The position numbers were made by a program, and so were the translations under genes. A DNA stretch of 64,000 nucleotides from Flammeovirgaceae bacterium (GTDB taxonomy: Bacteria > Bacteroidota > Bacteroidia > Cytophagales > Cyclobacteriaceae): positions 1 to 64,000 of the forward strand of contig JABMNK010000023.1 of the NCBI GenBank assembly GCA_013204595.1, in the 5' to 3' direction. Below are positions 43,952 through 54,208 of the stretch, piece by piece (positions within the stretch are counted from its first letter, which is position 1; each line of letters begins with the position of its first letter). The notes below the pieces were generated by a model. It was not told the origin of the DNA and did not search any database. It worked only from the letters and a program-made list of their open reading frames with translations.

Positions 43952-46315
43952 ATGTGGAAATTACTTGCTGAGTCGATCCTGAAATTCAGGCTCGCGTTGG
44001 TCGTCATTATAGGCATAATTACGGTCTTTATGGGATATCATGCGCAGTTCATAGAAATGTCCTATGATCTAGCGAGTGTGGTGCCTGAGGATGATCCTGA
44101 AATGATCAATCTTCAGACATTTAAAACCCTCTTTGGCGAGGATGGTAATATTATGGCCATTGGTGTCGATGATAGCTCAATCTATGAGCTAACGAACTTT
44201 GGGCGATACACCGCGCTGGCCAATGAGCTGAAACAATTAAAAGGGGTGAGTGCCGTTTTGGGAATCCCCACCCTTCAAAAATTAGAAGCCGATAGGGCGA
44301 AGAAAGAATTCAAACTTGCGCCAATGTTTCAGGACCTTCCTGAAAGCCAAGAGGCCCTAGATAGTTTATTGTCTGCAACGATGGACCTTAAATTTTACAG
44401 TGGGCAATTGATCAATAATCAGTCAGGGGCTACCCTTCTTTTGATGACCTTGGATAATGAATTGATTAATTCAGAAAAGCGGAATGAATTGATTGCTGAT
44501 ATTGTATTGGCCGGAAAACAATTTGAAGAGGTCTCTGGAGTAAAGGTTCATTTTGCTGGGTTACCTTATGTCCGTTCGTCAAATATGGTGACGATAAAAG
44601 CGGAGTTGAATCGGTTCCTGATTTTTTCAATCATCATTACTGGCATCATCTTATTTTTATTTTTTAGATCAGTCAAAGCGGTATTTTTTCCATTGATAGT
44701 TATCGGGACGATGGTGATCTGGACGCTCGGGAGTGTTTCACTTTTTGGCTTTAAGATCACAGTTTTAACCGGGCTCATACCGTCGATCATTGTTGTCATT
44801 GGCATTCCAAATAGTGTGTACATGCTCAATATGTATCATCACGAGTATGCTAGGACGGGAAATCAAATGGATGCGTTGGCGAGTATCATCAGGAAGATTG
44901 GGATTGTTACGTTAATCACCAATTTCACTACGGCGGTTGGATTTTTTGTGTTAGTCGTTACTGACATAAAAATATTGGTCGAGTTTGGCATTGTAGCAGG
45001 CTTAAATATCATGGCTACTTTTGTTGTGAGTCTCATCCTAATTCCCACTTTATATTCTTTTTTGAATCCGCCTACGGTTCATAATATGAAGCATTTACAT
45101 TTCAAATTTATGTCGAGGTTCTTGAATTTTCTTGATCATGTTGTTCATAATAGACGTGCTTGGGTATTCGTTGCAGCTATTACCTTAATGTTATTTGCAG
45201 TACTTGGCGTTTCAAAAATTAAATCGGTATCCTACATGGTGGATGACTTGCCGCAAGATAGTCCATTGATTCAAGACTTGAATTTTTTCGAAGCAAATTT
45301 TTGTGGTATTATGCCTTTGGAAATTGTGGTAGATACCGGATCAAAAAAGGGAGTCCAAAATTTGAAAAACTTGAAACGTGTAGAAGAGTTAGAGATTTTC
45401 CTGGATTCTATTTCTTATATCTCACAGCCGGTATCGTTGGTAAGTTTTGTCAAAGCCGCTCGCCAATCTTTTTATAATCAAAACCCAGCCTTTTATGGGA
45501 TGCCAAATAGTCGAGATCTTGGGTTTATCATCAGTTATTTAGGTTCTGCCTCAGATGAGAGAGGTCTCTCCAAAAACTTCGTAGATTCTACTAATCAAAA
45601 AATGCGCATTTCCTTGAAGATCGCAGACATTGGCTCAAACAAAATGGATTCATTGGTTAATCAGGTTATACGACCCAAGATCGCCGACATATTTGAGAAC
45701 AGTAAAATGCAAGTGGACATCACTGGTACTACTCTACTCTTCATTAAAGGAAATAAATTTTTGATTCAAAATTTGATAAGCTCCATGATGATTGCTTTTG
45801 TGGTAATTGCCATCATCATGGCAATTTTATTTCGAAATTTTAAAATGATTATAATTTCTTTAATTCCTAACCTTATTCCTCTTTTGATAACGGGAGCCAT
45901 TATGGGATACTTTGGTATCCCGCTTAAACCAAGCACTGCGTTGGTATTTAGTATTGCTTTTGGTATTTCAGTAGATGACAGCATTCATTTTTTGGCAAAA
46001 TACCGTCAAGAACTCATCAATAATAATTTCAATGTTTCGTTGGCGATCAGCAAAAGTCTTAGAGAAACAGGGTCAAGTATGGTATATACTTCGATCATTT
46101 TATTTTTTGGTTTCGTGATTTTTGCCGCATCGGATTTTGGTGGAACAGTGGCTTTGGGAAAACTTACTTCGATAACCTTGCTCTTTGCGATGATCACCAA
46201 CCTCACCCTCTTACCCGCTTTGTTATTACAATTTGATAGCGGAAAAAGAGATAAGGATGCCCACCCACTTATCGAAGAGTTCCCTGAATTTTCTGAGGGG
46301 GTGGTCAATCAGTAA
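43952..46315 (+). CDS. RND/MMPL-type membrane exporter
   Basis: This 787-residue membrane protein has the two-fold RND plan: helix 1 (about residues 13-31), a large periplasmic loop, helices 2-6 (about 223-380), a short helix near 400, a second periplasmic loop (about 425-605), and five more helices (615-770). GIPNSVYMLNMYHHEY and FGISVDDSIHFLAKYR are equivalent positions in the two halves, the second carrying the Asp pair expected for proton relay. The family includes lipid and hopanoid exporters. The substrate is unknown, and no membrane-fusion or outer-membrane partner is adjacent, so it fits the MMPL/HpnN-like rather than tripartite class. Confidence 0.87.
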   Translation: MWKLLAESILKFRLALVVIIGIITVFMGYHAQFIEMSYDLASVVPEDDPEMINLQTFKTLFGEDGNIMAIGVDDSSIYELTNFGRYTALANELKQLKGVSAVLGIPTLQKLEADRAKKEFKLAPMFQDLPESQEALDSLLSATMDLKFYSGQLINNQSGATLLLMTLDNELINSEKRNELIADIVLAGKQFEEVSGVKVHFAGLPYVRSSNMVTIKAELNRFLIFSIIITGIILFLFFRSVKAVFFPLIVIGTMVIWTLGSVSLFGFKITVLTGLIPSIIVVIGIPNSVYMLNMYHHEYARTGNQMDALASIIRKIGIVTLITNFTTAVGFFVLVVTDIKILVEFGIVAGLNIMATFVVSLILIPTLYSFLNPPTVHNMKHLHFKFMSRFLNFLDHVVHNRRAWVFVAAITLMLFAVLGVSKIKSVSYMVDDLPQDSPLIQDLNFFEANFCGIMPLEIVVDTGSKKGVQNLKNLKRVEELEIFLDSISYISQPVSLVSFVKAARQSFYNQNPAFYGMPNSRDLGFIISYLGSASDERGLSKNFVDSTNQKMRISLKIADIGSNKMDSLVNQVIRPKIADIFENSKMQVDITGTTLLFIKGNKFLIQNLISSMMIAFVVIAIIMAILFRNFKMIIISLIPNLIPLLITGAIMGYFGIPLKPSTALVFSIAFGISVDDSIHFLAKYRQELINNNFNVSLAISKSLRETGSSMVYTSIILFFGFVIFAASDFGGTVALGKLTSITLLFAMITNLTLLPALLLQFDSGKRDKDAHPLIEEFPEFSEGVVNQ

Positions 46316-46364
46316 ACCAAATGATCGTAGAAATGATTTATAGATTTAACGTAGGTTTTTATTC

Positions 46365-49300
46365 ATGTTAAAATTCCCGGAATACAAGCAAATAAATTAC
46401 CCAGAAGTAGGGAAAGAGGTCCGCGGTTTTTGGGAACAAAACGACATTTTCTCCAAAACGATTACCGAGCGAGAGGGTGCTGAAACATTTACTTTTTTTG
46501 AAGGCCCCCCTTCTGCTAATGGCACACCCGGAATCCATCATGTCATGGCTAGGGCGGTTAAGGATATTTTTTGCCGATACAAAACGCAAAAAGGGTTTCA
46601 GGTTAAAAGAAAAGGAGGTTGGGATACTCACGGTCTTCCTGTTGAATTGCAAGTTGAAAAAGAGCTCGGCATTACCAAGTATGATATTGGAAAAAAAATT
46701 ACGGTAGCTGAGTATAATCAAAAATGCAAGGAAGCGGTCATGAAATTCAAAGGAGAATGGGATGAGCTTACAAGACAGATTGGTTATTGGGTGGATTTAG
46801 ACGATCCTTATATTACGTTTGAGCCCAAGTATATGGAGTCATTATGGTTCCTTCTCAAGAAACTCTACGAAAAAGGGTTGCTTTATAAGGGATACTCTGT
46901 TCAGCCCTTTTCCCCAGCCGCGGGAACTGGCCTCAGCTCGCATGAACTTAATCAACCAGGCACCTATAAGAACATAAGAGATACGTCCATTGTCGCTCAG
47001 TTTAAGGTTAAGCTCAACGAAAAATCTAAGTTTCTTTTTGATCAAGAAGGAGAAGATGTACGGATTCTTGCATGGACTACGACTCCTTGGACTTTGCCTG
47101 CCAATTGTGCGTTGGCCGTAGGGGACAAAATAAACTATGTAAAAATAGCCACTTTTAATCCCTACACTTTCAAGGCGGTTTCTGTAATATTGGCCAAGGA
47201 GTTGGTTGGTAAATTCTTCACCGATAAGGGAGGATCGATGGAATTGGATGCTTATGTGGAAGGCGAAAAAATCATTCCTTGGAAAGAAATAAGAGAGTTC
47301 AAGGGTAAAGATTTGTTAGAAGTCCGGTATGAGCAGTTGATGCCCTATGTCACAAATGACCAATTGCAAAAGAATGCTTTTCGAGTCATATCGGGAGATT
47401 TTGTTTCCACTGAAGAAGGAACCGGAATAGTACATACTGCCTCCGTTTTCGGAGCGGATGACTTTAGGATTAGTCAACAAAATAACGTTCCAGCTGTAAT
47501 GGTGATGGATGAAAAGGGACAAGAGGTTCCGTTGGTTGATCGTCAAGGAAAATTTGTAGCGGAAGTAGTAGACTTTGCAGGAAAATTTGTCAAAGAAGAA
47601 TACTATCCTGAGCAGGTGCGCAACGACCCTAGCTTTAAGTCTACCGATGTCCTTATTGCCATCAAGCTCAAAGAAGATAATCTTGCTTTTAAGGTTGAAA
47701 AATATGAGCACTCTTATCCTCATTGTTGGCGGACGGACAAACCAATTTTATATTATCCTTTAGATTCCTGGTTTATTAAGACTACTGCCTATAAAGATCG
47801 ATTGGTGGAACTTAACAACACGATTAATTGGAAACCCAAGTCGACGGGATCAGGTCGCTTCGGGAATTGGCTTGAGCATCTGGTAGACTGGAATTTGAGT
47901 AGGTCAAGATATTGGGGCACACCTCTTCCTATCTGGATGACTGAAGATAAGACGGAGATCAAATGTATCGGTAGTATTCAAGAACTCAAGGAGGAAGTAA
48001 TGTTGGCCATTACCGCAGGGTTTATGATTGAATCTATTCCTGAAAACTTCGATTTACACAGACCATATGTAGATGATATTATTTTGGTAAGTGTGTCAGG
48101 TAAGGCCATGTATCGGGAGCCTGATCTTATTGATGTGTGGTTTGATTCGGGAGCGATGCCCTATGCACAATGGCATTACCCATTTGAAAATAAAGATATT
48201 TTTAAGGCCAATTATCCTGCAGATTTTATTGCTGAAGGGGTAGATCAAACAAGGGGATGGTTTTTTACCCTTCATGCGATAAGTGGGTTGCTTTTTGATT
48301 CTATTTCTTTTAAAAATGTCATTGCTAATGGCCTGGTCCTAGATAAAAACGGAAATAAAATGTCCAAGAGATTGGGAAATGCTATTAATCCGTTTGAGAT
48401 CATCGAAAAATATGGACCTGATGCGACCAGGTGGTATATGATCAGCAATGCCAATCCATGGGATAATTTGAAATTTGATGCCGATGGTATCATGGAGGTA
48501 CAAAGAAAGTTTTTTGGTACGCTATCCAACACCTATTCTTTTTTTGCACTCTATGCTAATCTGGATGGATTTAATTATTCAAGAGTGGCCGAACGAGATT
48601 ATCAAACCGAAAGTGACTTGTGGATTTTGAGTCGACTTAACTCGGTCATCCAAGAAGTGGATGATTGCTATAACGATTATGAACCAACGAAAGCCGCCAG
48701 GACGATTCAAGCTTTTGTGGTCGATGATCTGAGCAACTGGTACGTTCGTTTGAATAGAAAAAGATTTTGGGTAGGTGAATACAACGCCAACAAAGAAGCG
48801 GCCTACCAGACTTTATATTCTTGTTTAAAGGCAGTTACGAAATTGATGGCGCCAATCGCCCCTTTTTATGCCGAAAAATTATATCAGGATCTTAATTCGG
48901 TTAGTCATCTTGAAAACTCGGATTCGGTTCATTTGGCTAATTTCCCCGTCGTGGATTTGACAGCCATTGATAAGGAATTAGAGGCTCGGATGCGCCTCGC
49001 TCAATTGGCCTCGTCTTTGGTGCATTCTCTAAGGAAAAAAGAGAAAATAAAGGTCCGTCAACCCCTAAGTAGGATATTGATCCCTGTGGTCAATGAGACT
49101 GAGAAAAATAGATTAAAAAAGGTAGAAGAGTTGATTGCAACTGAGACCAATGTTAAAAAAGTTGAGTACTTGGAAGATACCTCTGGGATCTTAGTGAAGA
49201 AAATTAAACCGAATTTTAAAAAATTAGGTGCGCAATATGGCCCGAAGTTAAAAGCGCTGACACTTTTAATTACGGCATTGAATCAGACAGAAATTGAACG

Positions 49301-49730
49301 CTTTGAGCATTTGGGCTTACATGAAGTTGATTTGGAAGGGGATATGATTAGGTTGACCCTGGAAGATGTAGAGATCAGTTCTCAGGATATTCCGGGATGG
49401 CTAGTGGCCTCTGAAGACGGATTGACCGTGGCATTAGACATTAATCTGACCGAAGCGTTGAAAAAAGAAGGCCTTTCACGAGACGTGGTGAACAGAGTTC
49501 AGAATTTACGCAAGGACCAAGGGCTCGAGGTACAAGATAAAATTGAGGTAGTCTTTTGGACCCAAAACATTCAGATGCAAGAGGCAATTAGTGACAACAT
49601 GGAATATATTATGCGAGAAACACAAGCGATAAAAATTAATGAATCAATAAGTGAGCTAGAGGGTCAATTATTGGACATTGATGGGACAACGCTCATTATT
49701 CAATTGAAAGTGGCAACAAATGAAAAATAA
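46365..49730 (+). CDS. ileS: isoleucyl-tRNA synthetase
   Basis: This 1121-residue class I synthetase has the HIGH-type motif PPSANGTPGIHHVMAR (about residues 47-62), the editing domain (about 190-420, with AWTTTPWTLPAN), and the KMSKS-type loop NKMSKRLGN (near residue 663). The anticodon domain and a long C-terminal extension follow, as in the eukaryote-like type of IleS found in Bacteroidota. It overlaps lspA by 11 bases. The pair is also linked in many other bacteria. Confidence 0.97.
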   Translation: MLKFPEYKQINYPEVGKEVRGFWEQNDIFSKTITEREGAETFTFFEGPPSANGTPGIHHVMARAVKDIFCRYKTQKGFQVKRKGGWDTHGLPVELQVEKELGITKYDIGKKITVAEYNQKCKEAVMKFKGEWDELTRQIGYWVDLDDPYITFEPKYMESLWFLLKKLYEKGLLYKGYSVQPFSPAAGTGLSSHELNQPGTYKNIRDTSIVAQFKVKLNEKSKFLFDQEGEDVRILAWTTTPWTLPANCALAVGDKINYVKIATFNPYTFKAVSVILAKELVGKFFTDKGGSMELDAYVEGEKIIPWKEIREFKGKDLLEVRYEQLMPYVTNDQLQKNAFRVISGDFVSTEEGTGIVHTASVFGADDFRISQQNNVPAVMVMDEKGQEVPLVDRQGKFVAEVVDFAGKFVKEEYYPEQVRNDPSFKSTDVLIAIKLKEDNLAFKVEKYEHSYPHCWRTDKPILYYPLDSWFIKTTAYKDRLVELNNTINWKPKSTGSGRFGNWLEHLVDWNLSRSRYWGTPLPIWMTEDKTEIKCIGSIQELKEEVMLAITAGFMIESIPENFDLHRPYVDDIILVSVSGKAMYREPDLIDVWFDSGAMPYAQWHYPFENKDIFKANYPADFIAEGVDQTRGWFFTLHAISGLLFDSISFKNVIANGLVLDKNGNKMSKRLGNAINPFEIIEKYGPDATRWYMISNANPWDNLKFDADGIMEVQRKFFGTLSNTYSFFALYANLDGFNYSRVAERDYQTESDLWILSRLNSVIQEVDDCYNDYEPTKAARTIQAFVVDDLSNWYVRLNRKRFWVGEYNANKEAAYQTLYSCLKAVTKLMAPIAPFYAEKLYQDLNSVSHLENSDSVHLANFPVVDLTAIDKELEARMRLAQLASSLVHSLRKKEKIKVRQPLSRILIPVVNETEKNRLKKVEELIATETNVKKVEYLEDTSGILVKKIKPNFKKLGAQYGPKLKALTLLITALNQTEIERFEHLGLHEVDLEGDMIRLTLEDVEISSQDIPGWLVASEDGLTVALDINLTEALKKEGLSRDVVNRVQNLRKDQGLEVQDKIEVVFWTQNIQMQEAISDNMEYIMRETQAIKINESISELEGQLLDIDGTTLIIQLKVATNEK

Positions 49731-50358
49731 TTTAGGAGTATTTAAATACTTTGCAGTCAGTGTCGGAGTAATTCTAGTGGATCAAGTAGTAAAAATATTG
49801 GTCCATCAACACATGCGATTAGGTGTCGGTGGGCAAATCAAAATTTTTGGAGATTGGTTCAAACTACATTACCTGACCAATGCTGGAATGGCGTTTGGTA
49901 TGGAACTTCCCTTTGAACATGCCAAGATCATATTGACTTTATTCAGATTATTTGCCATGATAGGCATTGGATATTATATGGTCGTCATGTATAAAAAGGA
50001 TATGCCTAAGGGGTTTCTTATATGTGTTGGGATGATTTTGGGCGGCGCCGTTGGCAATCTTATTGATTCTGTTTTTTACGGATATTTTTTAGAAAATGCC
50101 CCTTTTGACGCGCCTACACCTTGGTTTTTTGGTCAAGTCATAGACATGTTTTATATCGACATATGGGAGGGACGTCTTCCCGATTGGATTCCTTTTTTGG
50201 GAGGAGATTATATGTCTTTATGGCCCGTATTTAACGTGGCTGATGCGGCTATTTTTACGAGCGTCTGCATCATATTGACTTGGCAAAAGACCTTCTTTGA
50301 AAAGGAGATTGCAGCTGATAGTGATGAAAATCAAGCGTCTCCCTTAAAATCTGAATAA
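49720..50358 (+). CDS. lspA: lipoprotein signal peptidase
   Basis: This 212-residue inner-membrane aspartyl protease removes signal peptides from lipoproteins. The conserved segments are VDQVVKILVHQHM, TNAGMAFGM, GAVGNLIDS (catalytic Asp) and FNVADAAIF (catalytic Asp). It is longer than the E. coli protein because of an insert between the last two motifs (about residues 120-165), as is usual in Bacteroidota. Its stop overlaps the ATG of the following EamA gene (TAATG). Confidence 0.95.
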   Translation: MKNNLGVFKYFAVSVGVILVDQVVKILVHQHMRLGVGGQIKIFGDWFKLHYLTNAGMAFGMELPFEHAKIILTLFRLFAMIGIGYYMVVMYKKDMPKGFLICVGMILGGAVGNLIDSVFYGYFLENAPFDAPTPWFFGQVIDMFYIDIWEGRLPDWIPFLGGDYMSLWPVFNVADAAIFTSVCIILTWQKTFFEKEIAADSDENQASPLKSE

Positions 50359-51284
50359 TGCATAAACGCCAAACAGCAATCTTGTTGGCTTTGGCGGGTA
50401 TTATCCTTTTCTAAACTAAGGCGATATTTGTCAAATTGGCTTATCAGTTTAATGCCGATCCAATTACTATGCTCTTGTTGCGAATGGTTTTTTCGTTACC
50501 ATTTTATGTTTTTTTTGCCTTCTATCGCAATTCTGAAAAATCTATTGCGACCCACAAAGACTACGGGTTATTGATTTTATTTGGATTTTTGGGATATTAT
50601 TTAGCAAGTTATTTTGATTTCAAAGGGTTAATCTATGTCAAGGCGAGCTTAGAAAGATTGATCCTTTTTACCTATCCTACCTTCGTTATTTTATATTCTT
50701 ATTATTTTCTAAATATTCGGATCAATCGAAATCAGCTATGGGCAATTTTGATTACCTACGTAGGAATTTTGATTGTGTTCGTCCCTGAAGTCGATATAGG
50801 GGATCAAATCGCGACAATAAAGGGCACGGGATTAATCCTGTTGAGTGCCTTGACTTATGGGGCATATATTTTTGGCAGCGGCTGGTTGATTCCGAAATTT
50901 GGTGCCAGGAGGTTTACTTCTTATGTAATGATTATTTCTTCGGCGTTAATCATTGTGCAGTTTCTTGTTGAATCGAAAATGCAGATTAATGTATTGGCCT
51001 TACCAAAGGGTATTTATATTTTGGGTTTCTTAATCGCAATTGTATCTACGGTCATTCCTTCATTTCTTATTTCGTTTGCGATTAAGGAGTTGGGGGCAAA
51101 TCAATTTTCTATTTATGGGAGTGTGGGACCGATTTCAACCATATCTTTAGCCTTTGTTTTTTTGGGAGAAAGAATGACTGGATGGCAGGTATTTGGAGGC
51201 CTAGTAGTAATAGCTGGTGTTTTGGCGGCAGAATACTATCGGAAACAGGTTAAAACCTTACCTGAATCCCCGGCCCAAGCATGA
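50358..51284 (+). pseudogene. EamA family transporter interrupted by an in-frame TAA
   Basis: This is a DMT-family transporter of two EamA repeats and ten helices. From the ATG at 50358, which overlaps the lspA stop, the frame reads MHKRQTAILLALAGIILF, then TAA at 50412-50414, then TKAIFVKLAYQFNADP and on to 51284. In family members the first helix usually runs ILFSTKAIFVK, so a single Ser codon change (TCA to TAA) explains the stop. Downstream the protein is normal to its end. Re-initiation at TTG 50436 or ATG 50469 would lose helix 1. The 3' end overlaps the convergent 719-residue gene by 35 bases. Confidence 0.82.
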
Positions 51285-53409
51285 AAAAGGGTGCTTTCTC
51301 TTGTAAGAAATAGCCAAATCCAGCATAGAGCGGAAAGGTTAATTTTTTCTCTCTTGAAATGGGGTAAATAGATCCCAATACCACCAAACCCACATCCCTA
51401 CTCAGGACGGCACTTTCCGAAAAATTAAAAGCATTAACAAAAATAAAACCAGCACCTATTTTATAGGGCTTGTATTCGGCTATTTTGCCGGGTTGGTAAA
51501 AACTCATTTGAGCCATCATCGCAAGACTTACCCCCCCGAAATTGGCAAAATTTGATTGTTTATTGAACTTGAGGACCAATAAACCAGCGGGAAAGGAAAC
51601 ATCAATATCAAAGCTGTTTGCTCTTTTGAGCACCACATTTACTTTCTGATTGTATCGAACTGCATCGTTGGCATCTTTGCGATGTCGAATGTCGAGTTCA
51701 ATTTGTGCCCATTCGGGCAACTTTGAAGTTTTATTTTTAATATAATTATTCAAATTGATAACATTATCTGAGCAATCGCTTTTATCGTATTTATCTGCTC
51801 TTGGTGAATTATCACCAGGGCAGATAACTAAATCATCAAACTCATACAATTCGATAATATTTCCTTCTTTATTTCTGATTTGAACGCCTATTTCGAGAAA
51901 TTGTTTTCCATGGATTTTGTCTGCATAATCGATTCTTGAATTTTCGAATCGGATCAGTAGATCAGTAATGGTTTGTTCATAGTAAATAGGTTTGTTAAGT
52001 GAGCTGACGGTATAATCATTTCCATCAATGTCTATAATGACAAAATCGAGTGTCTTTGGCCGTTGGTACTGCAGTACTTCTAAGGTTTCCCCACTGGGTC
52101 TGTTATTATTAAAAATAGGGATGGTATTGGACGAAATATTAATTGGGACACTTATCCTAAACTGAAGATTATTTTCGTTGTTCAATAAGGTATCATATTG
52201 CTGTTGTATGGTGCCATCAAAGGTGAATTTGGCTTTATGCAGACCTTCTCCCTCAAGACGGACATTGATGTTTTCGCCAGGATATATTTTATTACTTTTT
52301 TCCCAATTCCTTCCTGGACGTTGGATGTATATATTCTTAATTTTTGTACGCGGGGTGATGTCGAAATTGGTGACAAACAATGCTTGGTCGTTTGATTTGA
52401 TAAAGAGATATCCTTCAGATTTTCTGTGGTAGGCATAGGTGCGTAGCGTGCTTAATACTTTGCCATTGCTTAAACTAGATTGAGTGAAAAGCTCGGCGAT
52501 TAATGCTCCTCCGGGTTCTTCTTGATCCTCAATCCGGTACGTCTTTTCTAATGTCAATTTTTCATCATTATCAATTTGAATACTTATTGCGGTTTTTGTG
52601 TCTTCGCTCGGAGTGATTTCGGGTTGATTAATATTTAAAAAGCCGAGTTTTCCATTCTTAATTTCAATACGCTTGATGATTGGAGAGGAATTAAAAAGAT
52701 ATTTCTGATTCCATAAGCGGGGTTTTTGTAATGGTAAACTCACATTTAAGGTATAGAACCCTTTGTGCTTCGGTAAAAGGTGAATGACAAGGTGGTCGTT
52801 TTCTTTTCTAATTAAGTAATTAATTTTTTCTTCATTGACCCATTTATTACTCACGATAACATTGTTGATATTATTTACTGAGATCTCTAGGATTTGTTCT
52901 TCCCCAATAAAAAAATCTGTGTTGGACGGTAATATTTGGAGGTTACTATCTGTATAAGGAAACAAGAAGATATCATAAAAATGACTTGCAGAGGAATCTA
53001 TATCTTCTTTAAAAATGAACTTTAAAAAATCGGCCTCAGTCAAGTTGTTGAATTTCACTTTGAATCGCATACGATTGTCTATCACCAAAACGGAATCAAT
53101 TAAGGTGTAATCATTGGAATATCTCAAAGAAATATTGTCTGCGTCTGCGTAACCCGCCAGAATGAATGTCACTTCAGCCACAGCATTGTCTAAATCATAG
53201 AAGAAGGGCAATTGCGTTTTTCCATTTATCAAAAGGGCATTATCTTGCCAAGAATAAGTAGTACTATCCACCCTGAGTTCCATGTCAATGAAAGGACTTT
53301 CTTCAAAAGTCTCTTGCGCAAAACCCATCCACCCAAATCCCAATAACAAATAAGCATAGAGGACTATTTTAAAAGTCGAAAGCAACGAGCAAGCAATTTT
53401 ATTAGGCAT
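51250..53409 (-). CDS. large outer-membrane protein of unknown function
   Basis: This is a 719-residue protein with a signal peptide (residues 1 to about 32, cut near GFAQ). The long middle part (about 35-560) is beta-rich with no domain I recognise. It includes segments such as ELRVDSTTYSWQDNALLING and a late DDLVICPGDNSPRAD with a Cys pair (ICPGD, SDCSD) that could form a disulfide. The final 150 residues resemble beta-barrel strands and end in an aromatic residue (GPGIQVRF), as outer-membrane proteins do. It is transcribed alone, between the EamA gene and nth. Function unknown. Confidence 0.75.
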   Translation of the reverse strand: MPNKIACSLLSTFKIVLYAYLLLGFGWMGFAQETFEESPFIDMELRVDSTTYSWQDNALLINGKTQLPFFYDLDNAVAEVTFILAGYADADNISLRYSNDYTLIDSVLVIDNRMRFKVKFNNLTEADFLKFIFKEDIDSSASHFYDIFLFPYTDSNLQILPSNTDFFIGEEQILEISVNNINNVIVSNKWVNEEKINYLIRKENDHLVIHLLPKHKGFYTLNVSLPLQKPRLWNQKYLFNSSPIIKRIEIKNGKLGFLNINQPEITPSEDTKTAISIQIDNDEKLTLEKTYRIEDQEEPGGALIAELFTQSSLSNGKVLSTLRTYAYHRKSEGYLFIKSNDQALFVTNFDITPRTKIKNIYIQRPGRNWEKSNKIYPGENINVRLEGEGLHKAKFTFDGTIQQQYDTLLNNENNLQFRISVPINISSNTIPIFNNNRPSGETLEVLQYQRPKTLDFVIIDIDGNDYTVSSLNKPIYYEQTITDLLIRFENSRIDYADKIHGKQFLEIGVQIRNKEGNIIELYEFDDLVICPGDNSPRADKYDKSDCSDNVINLNNYIKNKTSKLPEWAQIELDIRHRKDANDAVRYNQKVNVVLKRANSFDIDVSFPAGLLVLKFNKQSNFANFGGVSLAMMAQMSFYQPGKIAEYKPYKIGAGFIFVNAFNFSESAVLSRDVGLVVLGSIYPISREKKLTFPLYAGFGYFLQEKAPFFMLGPGIQVRF

Positions 53410-53504
53410 GGTTATATATAAGCAACAAAGGTGACAAATTTCTGATTAACTACAATTAGGATCTTCTTTTCCTTCTTTTTAATTCAGAATTTATTAAAGG
53501 ATTT

Positions 53505-54158
53505 CTATTTAAAATCTTTGTTTGATAGGCTGTAATGCCTACAGAACTTGGTAATTGAGCAACTTGTACATTTTGGCTTTCGAGCCACGCATGTATACCT
53601 GCCATGAAGGATGAGCCAGTGATGGGCTTTGTGAACAGATGCTTCAGGGAGGTGTCGGATCAATTGACGCTCGACGGCTAGTGGCGTTTTGGCATTTAGG
53701 GGGACAAGACCCAATCTTTTGGACACCCGATAGACATGCGTATCGACAGCCATTGCGGGTTGTTGGTCAAGTACGGAGACAATTACATTGGCCGTTTTAC
53801 GACCTACTCCAGGCATGCGTTGCAGTTCCTTGATATTCATTGGAACTTGTCCATTAAACTCATTCACGAGCATCTGACTGAGTCCCAGTAGATGTTTGGT
53901 TTTGTTACTAGGATAGGAAATACTCTTGATGTAAGGAAAAAGGATGTCAAAACGGGATACTGCCATTACTTCAGCAGTCGGAAAATCTAGAAATAATTTT
54001 TCTGAAACAATGTTAACACGCTTATCAGTACACTGGGCGCTCAACACCACTGCAACCAGTAATTCAAAAGGGGTACGATAGGTTAATTCGGTCTCAGCCT
54101 CAGGTTGATTTTCAGAAAAATAAGAAATGAAATTGGCGTATCGCTCTTTTCTGGTCAT
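53505..54158 (-). CDS. nth: endonuclease III
   Basis: This 217-residue bifunctional DNA glycosylase/AP lyase removes oxidised pyrimidines. The helix-hairpin-helix LQRMPGVGRKTANVIV holds the catalytic Lys, AVDTHVYRVSKRLGL the catalytic Asp, and four Cys near the C-terminus (CVARKPKCTSCSITKFC) bind the 4Fe-4S cluster. I start at the ATG at 54158; a TTG at 54164 is inside the promoter box. The -7 box ends four bases before this ATG, so the mRNA may be leaderless. Confidence 0.95.
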   Translation of the reverse strand: MTRKERYANFISYFSENQPEAETELTYRTPFELLVAVVLSAQCTDKRVNIVSEKLFLDFPTAEVMAVSRFDILFPYIKSISYPSNKTKHLLGLSQMLVNEFNGQVPMNIKELQRMPGVGRKTANVIVSVLDQQPAMAVDTHVYRVSKRLGLVPLNAKTPLAVERQLIRHLPEASVHKAHHWLILHGRYTCVARKPKCTSCSITKFCRHYSLSNKDFK

Positions 54159-54161
54159 CGA

Positions 54162-54189
54162 CAAAAATAGCTTACATTGAACGTTTCAA
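54162..54189 (-). promoter_or_regulatory. possible promoter of nth
   Basis: The minus strand has TTG (54187-54189), 17 bases, and TATTTTTG (54162-54169), a perfect -7 match. The box lies 3 bases before the nth ATG, so transcription would begin at or next to the start codon. Confidence 0.5.
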
Positions 54190-54208
54190 TCATCTTTTTT
54201 TGTTTAAA

